Positions 11,878-24,052 of a stretch of 64,000 nt of DNA are shown here, one piece after another. Made by a program: the position numbers and the translations under genes. The notes under the pieces are model-generated. The model made no database searches. It was not told the DNA's origin and saw only the letters and a program-made list of their open reading frames with translations. The stretch's first letter is position 1; each line of letters opens with the position of its first letter. Origin of the DNA: Trichaptum fuscoviolaceum (lineage: Eukaryota > Basidiomycota > Agaricomycetes > Hymenochaetales > Trichaptaceae); assembly GCA_910574455.1 (NCBI GenBank), contig CAJSYZ010000011.1, positions 806,001-870,000 on the forward strand, written 5' to 3'.

Positions 11878-13554
11878 TTATGCAGTCACTGTCTCTGTCG
11901 TCGTCTCTGTCGATACCGATGTTGAGGTCGAGGTTACCGGTGGAGCAGTAATCGTACTCGTCTGCGTCTCAGTTGATGTCACCGGTGGTGGGGTCACTGT
12001 TGACTCTATCGTCTGTGTGGATGTCGTGGTGGTGCCAGGAGCAGTCACTGTCGACGTTTCGACTACTGACTCGGTCGTTGTTGTACCGGGAACTGTTGAT
12101 GTCGATGTTTGAGTTTCAGTTGTTGTCTCAACTTCTGTCGTCGTCGAGCCTGGCTGGGTTACAACATCTGTTTCTGTCGTCGTAGTCGCTGGAACGGTCA
12201 CGTCGCTCGTCGACGTATCAATTTCTGTGGTCGTAGTACCGGCTTCGGTCACTGTCGAAGTGTCAGTAGTGACCGCAGTGTCACCAGCCGTTGTGGTCGA
12301 CGTCTCAGTAGTGACGGTAGTATCCGTAGTCAAGGATGTCGAAACGACCGTAGTTGTCACAGTTCCAGAGTTGGTTGAAGGCGGCTCAGTGGAGATTGTG
12401 TCCGTGTCAGTGGGTGATGAGGTATCGGTAGTATCTGTCGGAGCGGTCGTATCAGTGGTGTCCGTCGAAGTGTCAGTAGGTGCAGACGTGTCGGTTGTAT
12501 CGGTCGAGGTCGTTGTATCTGTGGTGTCCGTCGAAGATGTAGTGTCGGTAGTGTCAGTGGGAGCAGTAGTGTCAGTCGAGTCCGTTGATGTTGTGGTGTC
12601 CGTAGTGTCAGTGGGCGCAGACGTATCGGTAGTGTCAGTGGACGTAGTAGTGTCGGTCGTGTCGGTGGGTGCGGTCGTATCCGTAGTATCCGTCGACGAA
12701 GTAGTATCGGTGGGTGCAGATGTGTCCGTAGAATCCGTCGACGTAGTAGTGTCGGTTGGTGCAGATGTATCCGTAGTATCTGTCGACGACGTATCGGTTG
12801 GCGCAGACGTGTCTGTCGTATCCGTCGACGTAGTATCGGTAGGCGCAGTGGTGTCCGTTGTATCCGTGGACGTAGTATCGGTGGGGACGGATGTATCAGT
12901 AGTATCCGTCGACGTCGTGTCAGTAGGCGCAGCAGTGTCTGTGGAGTCTGTAGACGTCGTGTCCGTGGGCGCCGTCGTGTCTGTTGTGTCGGTCGACGTC
13001 GTATCCGTAGGTGCAGACGTATCAGTAGTGTCTGTCGGGGTAGTAGTGTCGGTCGACGAGGTAGTGTCCGTGGTATCTGTAGGCGCAGACGTGTTGGTAG
13101 TGTCAGTCGATGAGGTGGTATCAGTGGTATCAGTAGGTGCAGATGTGTCGGTAGACGAAGTTGTGTCGGTAGTGTCGGTGGGCGCAGACGTGTCGGTAGT
13201 AGCCGTCGACGAAGTGTCTGTCGCTGATGAAGTGTCGGTCGTATCAGTGCTTGTAGGAGACGTCGTATCTGTGGTCGAAACGCCTGTTGAAAACGGTTAG
13301 TGATTTCCCTTGTGAGATTAGAGAAAAGACGTACTGCAAGTGGATGCCGCTACCGTCGTGAACACAGTCACTGTCACGTCTTCAGGACAAGGAGTTGCTG
13401 TGTCCTGGCGCCTAAACTTCAAGTACTTCGCAAACCCAGACCCCGAGCTAGGGCTTGAGCCATCAGGCTTCGGAGCCGCAAGTGCCAGAGACTGCGGTGC
13501 GAGGGCGCAGGCAACGATGGCGAGAGGAAGGAGCTGGCCTTGAAGGAACTTCAT
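11878..13554 (-). CDS. secreted Ser/Thr-rich mucin-like protein B
   Basis: Two exons, 13554-13335 and 13283-11878, encode 541 residues. The first begins MKFLQGQLLPLAIVACALAP, nearly the same signal peptide as in gene A, followed by AAPKPDG in both; then an RRQD site and two cysteines in DTATPCPEDV and ASTC. The intron interrupts the coding sequence at the same place and phase as in gene A. Exon 2 is a run of TDTTDTSAPTDTT-like repeats changing to TTTTE-rich and TAPPVTSTST-rich sequence before the stop. There is no C-terminal hydrophobic anchor. Product probably secreted and O-glycosylated; role unknown. The repeat part differs more than exon 1 and the promoter, as expected of tandem-repeat turnover. 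Confidence 0.75.
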
Positions 13555-13666
13555 GATGATCGTAAGACGAATTCGTTAACGGGAGACTGACAAAGATGAG
13601 GTACGCAGACGACTGATAGAGAAGGAGACGAGAAGTAGGTGGGGGATAGGAGAAGCAAAGGCAGGT

Positions 13667-13672
13667 CTTATA
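13667..13672 (-). promoter_or_regulatory. TATA-like box of mucin-like gene B
   Basis: TATAAG on the minus strand, about 115 bp before the ATG at 13554, matches the spacing seen in gene A. Confidence 0.5.
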
Positions 13673-13699
13673 GGATGGTGCAACGCATTAGTGTCTTAA

Positions 13700-14562
13700 G
13701 GTATTGTGTCCTGCTCCTATCCCGCACTGTCTAGCGATAGTTCTGGTCATCCGCAGAGCAGCCGTCAGGAACTCGAGACTTCCGCACTCGCTCCGTCGAT
13801 TCGATTGGTGGACAGAGGAAGGCGGAGGAGTTTGAGAAACCTTTGACAGGTGAGCCGAAACATCGTTGTGCGTCACTGGTCGATCATCCCGCGACCCAAA
13901 GGGATCGGCTCTAACTCCCTTCCTGACCTTTTCCCGCCGTAGTACGTATGTTCTTTGGAGCACGGAAGTACTGTTAAAAAAATAACATAGAGAACTTGAT
14001 GGTCGGCAGGTTGAATGGCGTTTCGAAAGCCAGTCTAACACCGACACCAAGCGGTCCAGATTGAAATTGTCTCCGAAATAAATCACAGAGGCCTATGTGT
14101 TTTCGCTCGGCTAGTTGACAATAAAGGACCCCGGAGTGTCATGTCTCAGACGTTGGTGGACCGCTTGCAGTGCAAGGATCAAGTTCTCTGAGACATAAGT
14201 AACGTCACTAAAGCGACACCAGACAATTTTAGTCTTTTAACACCTACGAAGTGAGGTATTAGTTATGCTGGTGTATCGACACCGTACTTGCAGGACTTGC
14301 TAATTGACGAAACGACAACAGGAATGAAGCCAGTGGCCGAAGGCACTTCCATATGTTTAGGTATCCATTCGTTATTGCTGCTCCCTTCTGGCGGTACCAT
14401 CCAGAGTGAGTTGCGGTTGTACCGTAATATGAGAGACAAACACGTTTTGAAATAAGGTAAAGGAACTATTAAGTATCAAGGTAACGGTCTGGAGTTCGGT
14501 GTTAGAAAACTGCTGTTGAGCGTTGTCCGGACTTCAAAATGAATTACAGTCACTGGCACACT
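13700..14562. other. intergenic upstream of mucin-like gene B
   Basis: The part to about 13920 carries the upstream block shared with gene A. A 132-codon minus-strand frame across 13688-14086 overlaps this promoter and is probably chance. Nothing else was recognised. Confidence 0.4.
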
Positions 14563-14680
14563 CAGTCTCCTACTACCCAAACCCTCCCACGGCTTGGATT
14601 GGCTACTAGTAAAGCCTCAGGGTCTCTGCAAAGTTTGCAGACCCTTAATCCTCCCGTAGCATCAGGGAAACTACTTTCTG
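14563..14680 (+). mobile_element. partial MITE end, same family as 43323-43849
   Basis: It starts CAGTCTCCTACTACCC and continues with CCCTCCCACGG, GCCTCAGGGTC and CCCTTAATCCTCCCGT in the order of the terminal repeat of the complete element at 43.3 kb. The opposite end is missing, and the copy is strongly diverged. Confidence 0.5.
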
Positions 14681-15268
14681 CTGAAAGTGACTTAAGTGTT
14701 ACTTAAACGTCCTGAGAGACTGAAGTCTTAAATAAGGCAAGCTTCACTTATTCATGCATGTCCTCCCATTATTCAGGACAAGTTGGCTGAAATAAGTGCG
14801 GGCTGGCTTAAATAAGGAAAGATGGCTGAATCAGTGCTCTAAGTGTTTCAGGCATTCAGCACCCCAGTGCTCCAGTGTATCATCCTTTAATTACAGCAGT
14901 ACATAAGTGTTGTAAGACGAATTGCAGTGCTCAAGAGTCTAAGTGCATAAGAACGATCCAAGTATTTCATTGCATCAGAAATATATAAGACAACATTATG
15001 TAGCTATCAGTGCCTCAGCGTTCAAGTACATCAGTCATTTACGCAAGACTAAGCATAGCAGTCGCAATCATGGGATCCGCCACGACATTATCCCGAACCT
15101 CTGCCGTGACGGGCAGTGGCAGGCCACATTTCGCTGCCGTGCCTTCAATTCTGCATGTTCTTTGGCGTACCAGTAGAAACGAAGGCTGCTCTGCAAGTCA
15201 ATGCTAATATAATATTGAGCGCACGGACAGAAACGAAAAGAAGAGGCTCACCAGTGATCGATTTGCCC
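14681..15268. other. repeat-rich intergenic DNA
   Basis: Short words such as TAAGTG, AAATAAGG and CAGTGCTC recur irregularly. Similar sequence occurs at 40.6-40.8 kb. No gene was recognised. Confidence 0.35.
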
Positions 15269-15344
15269 TTAGAAGTCTACGCAGTCCGTAGCCAAATCCC
15301 ATTTTGAAGCGTCGTCCTCCTCATGATCACCATCTCCACCTAAA

Positions 15345-15405
<61 letters not shown>

Positions 15406-18400
15406 CCTCGCCCTTGCCCTCGCCCTCGCCCTCGCCCTCGCCCTCAATCTTGTCAACACCCTCGTCCCCGCTCTCGCTCAGGTTGTCGTCACCCTCAGCA
15501 TTAGCATGCTCGTCCTCTGCATCACCTTCCACCTCGCCTCTATACTCAGCCCCCTCACGCTCTTCGCCCTTATCGTCGGTTCCGTTGGTTCTGTCTTCCC
15601 AATTATCAGCGCCTTCGTCATACGCTTTCTCGCAGGTCGAATCTGCATCTACAACGTCAAAATACAAGGAAAAGTCCCTGCCAGTGATACCCGATCCAAC
15701 AAGTTCGGTGTTCTTTCTCGTATCGATATCTGTACTGGCATCGTAAGCTAGGAGGCGGGATCGAACCTTTTCCCAGTTTGATTCAGTGAAGAAAGAGGGA
15801 TTCGACAACAAGTTAACATAGTCGTCCGTATGAGGCTGCCACAGAGCGCTAGTGAAATACCACTCAGTGCCGCCAAGTTCTTCTTTGATATTTTGCAACC
15901 GAGCCACCTGTTTATCAATGGCAACCTTGACCTATCCATGAGAAGATCAGCGAATAAGGACAATATAAGTACTGAAAAAAATAGATACCGCTGTTGCAGC
16001 AAGGGCGAGGGCACCGATAGGCTTTCCTATGGTGTTTCTGTCCAGTATTTTATGCCAACCCATGGCCAAGACAATGTGTACGGACAACACTGAGACCACA
16101 AGGTCAGAGCAGAACAGTCCTTGCTTCTGTACATTTAGGGTCAATGCATGGACACAAAATGTGACAATAAATACTCTTTTACTTACCCTCTCCATACTAT
16201 ACCAGCTTTCCCATAGAAACGGTTCGGCTTTCTTCTTGTCAACTAGCGTCTGCAACATCTTCACAATTGCTTCGTTTTGCATTGACTTTGATTGTTCGCC
16301 GCTGATAAAACTAGCAACTGATTGCTCAGCTTTCTCAAACAGCTTCTTGCGCCAGCTATCAGAGCATCTCTGGGCCGCCTGAAATACGAGGATTGCATCT
16401 CAATTTGGTAAAGGTGATTTGAGAATAAGTAAAAATGACTCAACTAGAGAACAGATATCGGCGAACTGAGTTTCGTAAATGAGTTCCACAGAATCAAACA
16501 CTTTCCCCCACAATGAGCTGATGAGCTTATTGTCCGGGGTTTGCCATGGTGTGACGGACTTTCCAACTGCGCGAAATAGTGAAGGTAATAGAATATGAGT
16601 CCATCCTGCCTGAGTACCGGGAGGGAGACACTGGTTCGTCGCCCTTTTCCTGCCTGGCACGCGAGATCCTTCCCTTCCTTCATTTCGATCCTTGTCCTCA
16701 AGTCCCACTGATGTCTGCATATACGTACATCAGCAAAATATGTCATAGAAATGAATTTGACTCGACAAACTGAGCTAGTAGTCCGAGAGACTTTGCGATG
16801 ACCTTGATAAGCCCCAGTCACTATCACTTCGGGTCTGGGGGTGCGGGACGCTCTCGTCATTGCAAGCGACGGTGCTCGAGGTGCTAACGACATCTTTCGA
16901 CCACCAGACTATTAAGAAAAGAAGGTGAATGCTCACGTTTAGAGTGTATCAATCGACTCTCACTTACTTCATTATCAGCCACCAGCAACTGCCTCTTGCG
17001 ATTAAAGGTAGCGGATCCAATCTCCGGCTGCAACACGTCAGAAAGCTGTTATCCATGGCAAGTGAGCAGATTGAAAAGAAGCACTTACCGTCGTGTCGGC
17101 CTCAGGCCGATAAGGAATATCAGAGGGGTTCCTCTTCTTACTCAAGTCCTTTCCGCCTGATCAGATACGAACTTGAATGCCAATTACCATAGAATTGACA
17201 CTTACTGTGGCACCGGCCTGTGTGTCCATGTCAATCAACAATGACTTATTGATCTTGACAGTCTTATTAGCCTATTGAGATGGTTTAAATTAAGTAAACA
17301 TGAAATGAAGGAATTCATTGCACGTGAAGGTAGAAGAATTACCACATTAACCTGAGAGTCGGTGTCTGGTGGCGACTTCCTCTTTCCGTTCTTTGTGACT
17401 GTGATGTCCTATTCATATGCACACATTAGCGATCGACTCGAAGTGAAGAAGGAAACGAATAGTTGCTACAGGAGAGCACCGGAAGTGAGCCTACGGTGCA
17501 TCGACGCTCACACATACCTGTACACGGGGTTCCAAAGCTAGTGATCGCACCTTACAACCATAAATAAGGGGGGGAACGAGAGAAGTTGAAATAAGATAGA
17601 CTTACCGGTGCGCTAAGCTGCGAGTTAGCAGTCCTCTTGTTTGCATCCTATGCAAATACCAATTCAGCAATGAAGGATATAGAATGAAGATCACTGTGCT
17701 TCGCTGTCTGGCACTCACCTGTCCACCTGGTTTTATCTCGTTGTTCTTATCCTCGAGTACGGGAAGGGATTGCTTAGTAGAATGAAAAATGATATGACAT
17801 CGCTTACCGTTGAAACCTGCGACCCGGAAAGAGTGTCATGCAATAACTTCCTTTTCTTCGAGTTGAGGTTGCTGCTACCTCCATCCTGTTAATGACACGG
17901 CAGTTGGCAGATAAATAATAACGAAGGGATATGAACAAACGGTCATGGAGTAACTGACGTGAATCGAACAGAAATAAGTCGTACTCACACAAGCTTGAGC
18001 CGGCCTTGTTAGCCTCTTCGGATTGCTTCCGCCCTATAAACAAGTTATTCAGACTGCATTTGCCATTCTAATTCTCCGTCAACTCACAACATTTGATTCC
18101 GAATCGACAAGATGTGCCTTCTGTTGCACACTGATTGTGCTATTTTTTACACCATGATAGCTTGTAAGGGTGATTGTTTCTCCTTCATCCTCCCAGGGAC
18201 TTAAGTTTTCATCATCTGGCAATGAGATGGTGTGTCTGGTGTAGCTTTGCGTCAGCAAGGCTCATAATACAGTGGTAACAAGGACAAGAGCGTCAATATT
18301 GCAGGTGAAGGACTTCCAAGTCGGGTCTTGGCCCGGGAGCATCACGGTCAACTTGAACCGCTGGCACCGTGACCGCAGTGACACTGGCAGCCTGAGTGGC

Positions 18401-19550
18401 AGGCTCATTAGTAATCTAGTACTACTACTAGTACTAGTAGTCGGGATGATGTTTAATCGCACTCACCATTACATTGACTTGACAGTACAAGATACTGATT
18501 CAGACGCAATGCAAGATTCAAACTTCAAACTCATAAATTGATCCTTTCTGAGTCTATCCCTGCCACTGGCACCTCAAGACCTCCACCCTCTTCACCGATG
18601 AAAGTGGAATCATCTGTGTTGCGAAGCGCCCTGACAGGGCGTTTTGTCTTGTCGTTCCGCCTTGACGTAGCGGGCGAGTCTATTATGTCCGTTTCTTCAC
18701 CAGAAAGACTCTCGTTCGGTCCTGCAGGAGCGTGAAAGAATGCGTCGCTGGGAGTGGCGGCAGACCTGGACATCTTTGCGGTCTGCACACGTGTGCGAAA
18801 TGGAAGTTCACCTTTGGAATCTTCTTTCCTAGCTTTTTTTGCAGGCTTCCTGTTTGGCTCATCCATACTCGCTGCTTCGCATTAACGTGAGTCACAGGGT
18901 TCAACCTCCAATCTTTGAGATCGTCTGAAAATGTATAGGCAATGTTACTCACGAATATCCAAGTCTTCGTTGTGTCCATCTTCACAATCCGATATGTCTT
19001 TAACATCGTTCTTCGAGTCTGTTTATGCCAGTTCAAATCTGTGTCATCACTGATCTAAAGTTGAAGACTTACAACTAGCTTTGCCTTTTGGCTTTCTACG
19101 TCCACGTTTGCCAGTGAGTTTGGGCACTGTTGAGCCCATCTGGGTGCGTGTCTCAAGAGCCTTCGACAAGTTTTTTTCAAGCTCTACGGTCTCTAGCATC
19201 GCTGCTTCTTGGTTCTCTGCTGCAGTCACCTTCTTGCGAACCTTGTCAGCTGCCTCTTGTTCTTTTGCTGCCCGTTTTTGCTCCGCAGCGTGTTTTTTCC
19301 TCTCTTTCGCAACCGCGACTTGCTGGGCCGCAGCTCTGCGGAAAGCTGCCCGCTCTTCCTTCTGCTTTTCCTTCTCTTCCTTCTCCTTCAATGCCTCATC
19401 CCGCCTTTCTGCCTGCCGTACTTTCCTTTTCTCTTTTTCTTCCTTCTCCCGCAATATCTCCTCCTGTGTTCGTCTTGTTCTGAGTTGTCCAACGACTGCT
19501 CCGGGGTGCTTTTCGCTGTTCTTAGCTCTTGTCTGTCTTTGAGTTGACAT
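15269..19550 (-). CDS. DUF6532-type nuclear protein with micro-exon region
   Basis: The minus-strand gene starts at 19550 with a highly charged coiled-coil exon (to 19073; TRRTQEEILREKEEKEKRK), followed by disordered exons around 19.0-18.5 kb whose joins I could not fix. From 18244 all exons read phase 0: 18244-18088, nine small exons down to 16968, then 16908-16771, 16714-16445, 16378-16187, 16126-15989 and 15931-15269. The last exons resemble the DUF6532 domain common in Agaricomycete proteins: GWTHILLPSLFRAVGKSVTP, KKAEPFLWESWYSMER, IGKPIGALALAATA, and LGGTEWYFTSALW. It ends in a long Glu/Asp tract from a TCCTCG-type microsatellite. Lysine-rich KKRK motifs suggest a nuclear product. Function unknown; the domain call is by remembered pattern. 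It faces away from the Plavaka relic. Confidence 0.6.
16968..18033 (-). other. array of nine micro-exons (33-78 nt), all phase 0
   Basis: Exons on the minus strand: 18033-17989 (45 nt), 17885-17808 (78), 17751-17719 (33), 17647-17606 (42), 17550-17518 (33), 17408-17343 (66), 17271-17206 (66), 17148-17089 (60), 17027-16968 (60). Each lies between a GT donor, usually GTAAGT, GTGAGT or similar, and an AG acceptor, with introns of 54-109 bp. Every exon is a multiple of three and starts on a codon boundary. Five begin with Asp, and several repeat an N..KKRK or KRK core and a DT.SQV-like end, as if one exon had been duplicated many times. Confidence 0.65.
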
Positions 19551-19822
19551 TTTGTGCAGTGTTTTGAGACTTGTATGATGATAAGATGTGTCAAAGGTGC
19601 AAGTTCAAGATCAGGGAGGCGGGGGCATCTATCTTAGACAAGTTGAAAATTTACGCCCACTACTACCGTGACTACTCTATGACTAATTTTAACTCAGGTT
19701 CAAGTTCACTGGCACTCCGAGTCCGAGTCACTGCCAGTGCTAGCAGCCTGCCAGTGCCAGTGAGGCTCAGCTGTGAGTCCCAATTGTCGACGTGTACTAC
19801 TACTGAGGTTACATTCAAGTTG

Positions 19823-22800
19823 ATGCCAGCGACACGGAAAAAGCACAATCCCTTTCATTTTCCACCAACTATTCGATGCACCTTGCCCGGCTGTAGTAGG
19901 ATGTTCAAGAGTCAATCTGGAAGAGCAAGACATGAATATTCAGCTCATCCGACATCATTCTTGGCAAATTCTTCTGCCTGTGGTCATGAATATGAATCGT
20001 CACCTATTCGACCCATACGAGCTCCAAGTCCTCAACTTGAAGCTCTCCTGAGGTCGTCCGAACTTCCATCAGAGGGTCATCTTGAGAGCGGCTCTGACTC
20101 CTACGATTACGATATTTCCATGCTTACACAGGATATCTCGATGCTCAGTATAGGCCGAGACGAGCTGCTTCAAGATTTGGACAGACCTGATTTCTCTGTC
20201 CCATTCTGTCACCGGAAGTGACAGTGGCCGTTCTGAAGACTTGGATTCCGACATTGGAGATTATAAGGAGAGCGAGGATAACTTGAAGGTGTATCACAGA
20301 TACTTGAATGGTGCGCGCCAAATCAATTGTTCCCGGTTTACTGTAGCATTTTGACACCAAACATTGTGCAGCCACTCCATGCGATGCAGAAGGGAACTTC
20401 TTAGAATACGAAGACTCACCCGCTCCGCGAAACGAATCTGCGTCAAATGACTGGTTTCCATATTCGTGCCGAGCAGATTTTGAGCTCGCAGATTTTCTCT
20501 ATCGGGAAGAGCAAATGTCTGCTGGGAACATAACAAAGCTTCTGGGAATCATGAAGGCTTATCAGCTGATTCAGGAGGCAGAGAATGTAAAATCTTGCGG
20601 ATGTTCCGAATTGGATGCGACATTGCCTGACGATGACTTGGATCTGGGTTCAACTAGTACGCTACTCGATGGAGATGCGCAAAAAATGTATAACGCCATT
20701 GATGCTACGAAAGTTGGTGATGTGTCTTGGAAATCCTTTAGTAACTTCTACACGGACGATCATAGCCAAAAGGCAACAAACGAGAACACCGAGTCATGGA
20801 AGAGGAAAGAATATGATGTATGGTATCGGGATCCTTTGGAAGTGATCCGGAATTTGGTGGACAATCCGGCGTTGGAAGGCGAATTCGACTATGTCCCGTT
20901 TCGTGAGTATCAGCCGAAAGAGGACTCTGATGACAACAAAGAACGAGTCTTCAGAAACTACATGTCCGGAAATTTTGCTTGGGAACAGGCTGTAAGTCAT
21001 GAATCATGCAGCATTCGAAGTTGGAGGAAGTGTACTGATTATCCTTGACTTAGAACAAAATCTACGCCGAAGATAAAGCAGTTCATGGGTCCATGTTCGT
21101 TCCGGTAATTTTAGGGAGTGACAAGACAACAGTTTCCGTTGGAACTGGCAACAACGAATATTATCCGTTATATCTCTCAATAGAAAATGTATCTAACAAG
21201 GCCCGGCGGTCCCAAAAGTTGAATACAGTCCAGCTCGTAGCATTTCTAGCAATACCAAAGAGTGTGTGTCAAAAACTGAGCTATCCATTTGTGTTCTGAT
21301 GCTTTGCAGCTGAACGGCAGTACGAAAAGTCGGATGAATTCCGCAGCTTTCGACATCAAGTCTTTCATTCATCTATATCGAGAATCTTGAGACCACTGAA
21401 GAGCGCAATGTCCATAAACAACGAACAAACCATTTTCCGGTGCCCTGATGGTCACTTGCGTAGGTCGGTTCTCGGACTCGGCTTGTATATAGCCGATTAT
21501 CCGGAACAGGTGAGTCTATGCGCAATATGCACTGGATGGTGCTGCAAGTAAGTATTGTCCTTTCCACAAATCACATCCGACTTGAGTTCGAGGAAATGGC
21601 TTAATGCGGCTACTATATAGATGTACAGCACCTCACAAGAACCTAGATAATCCGGAATTTGTTACAAATCCTCGAACAAAAGAGCTGCACGAACGATTGA
21701 TAGAACAGGTGGATGACAATAGCATAAGTAGAGCCACAATTCGTAAGGAGTATGGGTTCCACCAAGATATCGTCGTATGTGTTCCAACTTCAAGTTGTCC
21801 ATTAGATGCACTTACCGCAACTTGAACTATGTCCCGTAGCCCTTCACCAATGATTTTCCGCGTGCAGATATATGCGATCTCATTTCTCCAGACTTACTGC
21901 ACCAAATCATCAAAGGCGTGTTCAAGGATCATCTTGTCAAGTGGATTTGCCAGAGCATGACCACGACAGAGCTGGATATTGTGGATAAAAGGTACTATTC
22001 CCTTACAAGTCGTGTGAATACCACTGCTAACTTTCACGTAGAATCAGAGTTGCTGCTCCTTTTCCTGGACTTCGCAGATTTCCCGAAGGTCGAGGCTTCA
22101 AGCAATGGACAGGTAATGATTCAAAGGCACTTATGAAAGTATGTGGTATTTTCATCATGATCTTGTTTGATGTGGTGGTTTGCTGATATCTGATGCAATC
22201 CGCTTACTAGGTGTATCTTCCGGCTATTGTGGGCATTGTACATGATGATATAGTTCACGCATTGAGTGCATTTCTGGACTTCTGTTACCTTGTGGCGTCG
22301 GTACACGATTACAGCCTCAACTCTTGATCAGGTTAAAGCCTCCCTGGATCACTATCATCAATATCGCAAAATATTCATAGCTAAGGGCATCCGGGATAAC
22401 TTCTCACTTCCACGACAGCATGCCATGATTCACTATCCTACAATGATCCCTCTCTTCGCTGCACCAAGCGGGCTGTGCTCATCAATCACAGAGAATAAAC
22501 ACATTTACGCGGTCAAGGAAACGTGGCGACGCTCAAACAGAAATGATCCTTTAGGTCAGATGATCACACAGCAAACCAACGTCTCAGTAAACTTATTGCA
22601 TCGAGGGCAGACTTCAAGAGGCGTGGAATGCTGGAAAGTCCTCTGGCTGAGGCTTCATGGAGAGCTTTGCTAGATGTTCTGCGCAGGAATATGTCAGAGT
22701 CAGAGTCAGATGACGCTGAGAGGACCCAAATTCGGAAGGAGCAGATGCAGCATCAAGATACACCCGAAGCTGGTGCAGCTGATGATACAGAGGACTTCTT

Positions 22801-23825
22801 CGATGACATTGTGGGCAATAATGAACTCAACGAAATTGCAGACCTGGAAGATCCCGAACTTGAAAGCTTACTAGTAGTGCATGGGCCACAGCATCTTGCG
22901 GTTCAAGACATACAACATGCTGAACGCCAGATCCGCTTGGGTGGCAGAAATGACCCTTTGAGCTTGATGTTAATGGCTTCGAAGCAATGTGGGTATTACT
23001 TGGTAACCCATGCTTTTGGTGTTACACATCTGACTTCTTTGTTGTCATCCTTGCAGAGTCCAGTAAGGTGTATCCTAAACAGCTCAACACGCTTGCGGCG
23101 ATAAAAGGTCATCCAGAGCTCCGACAGCTCCGACAGCTCATTAAAGAATACTTATTCAACAAGTACGAGAATCACACCTCCAACTCAAGGGGCTCCTCTG
23201 GTAGAGCCCAACCAGCAGTTGAATTGGACACGAGCAATGACTTTTCAATATTCCATTCAGCCACCGCTTTCTTTGCCTACCATGGCGAATCGATCCCTAT
23301 AGAACAAGCAATGAGGGAGGTGATCAGGTCCAATCCCTCTTGGCGCGGAAAAGCAAGACGTGATGCAGTCCTTGTTCGAGTTAGCTCCTGCACAAAGGGG
23401 TTTGCGGGAATGAGAGTTGCCCGAGTTATGCTTCTTTTTTCCTTCACCGCTAAAGGGGAACGTCAGGACTGCGCTCTCGTCCAAATTTTCAAGCGTGTTG
23501 GAGATTCACCCGACCTGAAAACAAGAATGTGGATAGTGAACCGGAGTATGAGTTAGAGAGCTCTACCACCTGTGTCGGATGCTGTACTGGAGTGAATGCC
23601 AGTGGCAGATGTCACTATCAGCGCAACTGCAAGGCTCCGAAGCTATCTGTGATAGATGTAGGGGACATCCTCCGTTTAGCCCACCTCCTGGGGGTTCCGA
23701 AGGGTGATGAATGTCCTCCAAAGTCATTGACACCTGAGGAGACCCTGGATTTTTATGATAGATTCTATGTTAACCGATTTGCTGACATGCACATGCACCA
23801 AACACTGTACGAAGCTAGACAATAA
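19823..23825 (+). pseudogene. Plavaka-type DNA transposase, decayed
   Basis: The N-terminus has a C2H2-like zinc finger (RCTLPGCSRMFKSQSGRARH). Then come the blocks of Agaricomycete Plavaka transposases (CACTA/EnSpm-related): VWYRDPLEVIRNLVDNPAL (20.8 kb), HGSMFVPVILGSDKTTVSVG (21.1 kb), LGLYIADYPEQ, PFTNDFPRADICDLISPDLL (21.9 kb), GLRRFPEGRGFKQWTGNDSK (22.1 kb), LPRQHAMIHYPTMIPLF and SSITENKHIYAVKETWRRSN (22.4 kb), and a C-terminal FYVNRFADMH. Introns split the gene. The frame is broken at about 20215, 22293 (one extra base), 22575 and 23540 (one base lost), so the copy is inactive. Terminal inverted repeats were not identified with certainty. A cluster of CACTGGCA-type words lies just upstream at 19.70-19.78 kb. 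Confidence 0.8.
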
Positions 23826-24052
23826 TTACTAAGTTAAACTCTTCCGTTAGCACATTGCCACATAGTACTACAAAGTGTATTGAGACTTGTTGTACAGTTT
23901 ACATTGCCAGAGCCAGTGGCGACGACATCATGGTATTCATTGTTCGAGGTAATATAATTATCAACAAATCTCAAAGCAACAAAAGGAGAAACTGGAGATG
24001 CAAGCATACTGTGTCCATTGTCAACCCACCACCTACGAGAGGGCTAATTCAG
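23826..24052. other. short spacer after the Plavaka relic
   Basis: No gene or clear transposon end was recognised between the transposase stop and the convergent gene. Confidence 0.4.

Noticed and set aside
12227..13300. 357-codon plus-strand Val/Ser-rich frame
   Set aside because: Same explanation: antisense shadow of mucin-like gene B.
13688..14086. 132-codon minus-strand frame upstream of mucin gene B
   Set aside because: It overlaps the promoter block conserved with gene A, where the corresponding frame is not open, and has no motif.
15304..15746. Arg/Pro-rich and Ser/Pro-rich plus-strand frames
   Set aside because: They are the complement of the Glu/Asp microsatellite in the DUF6532-type gene.
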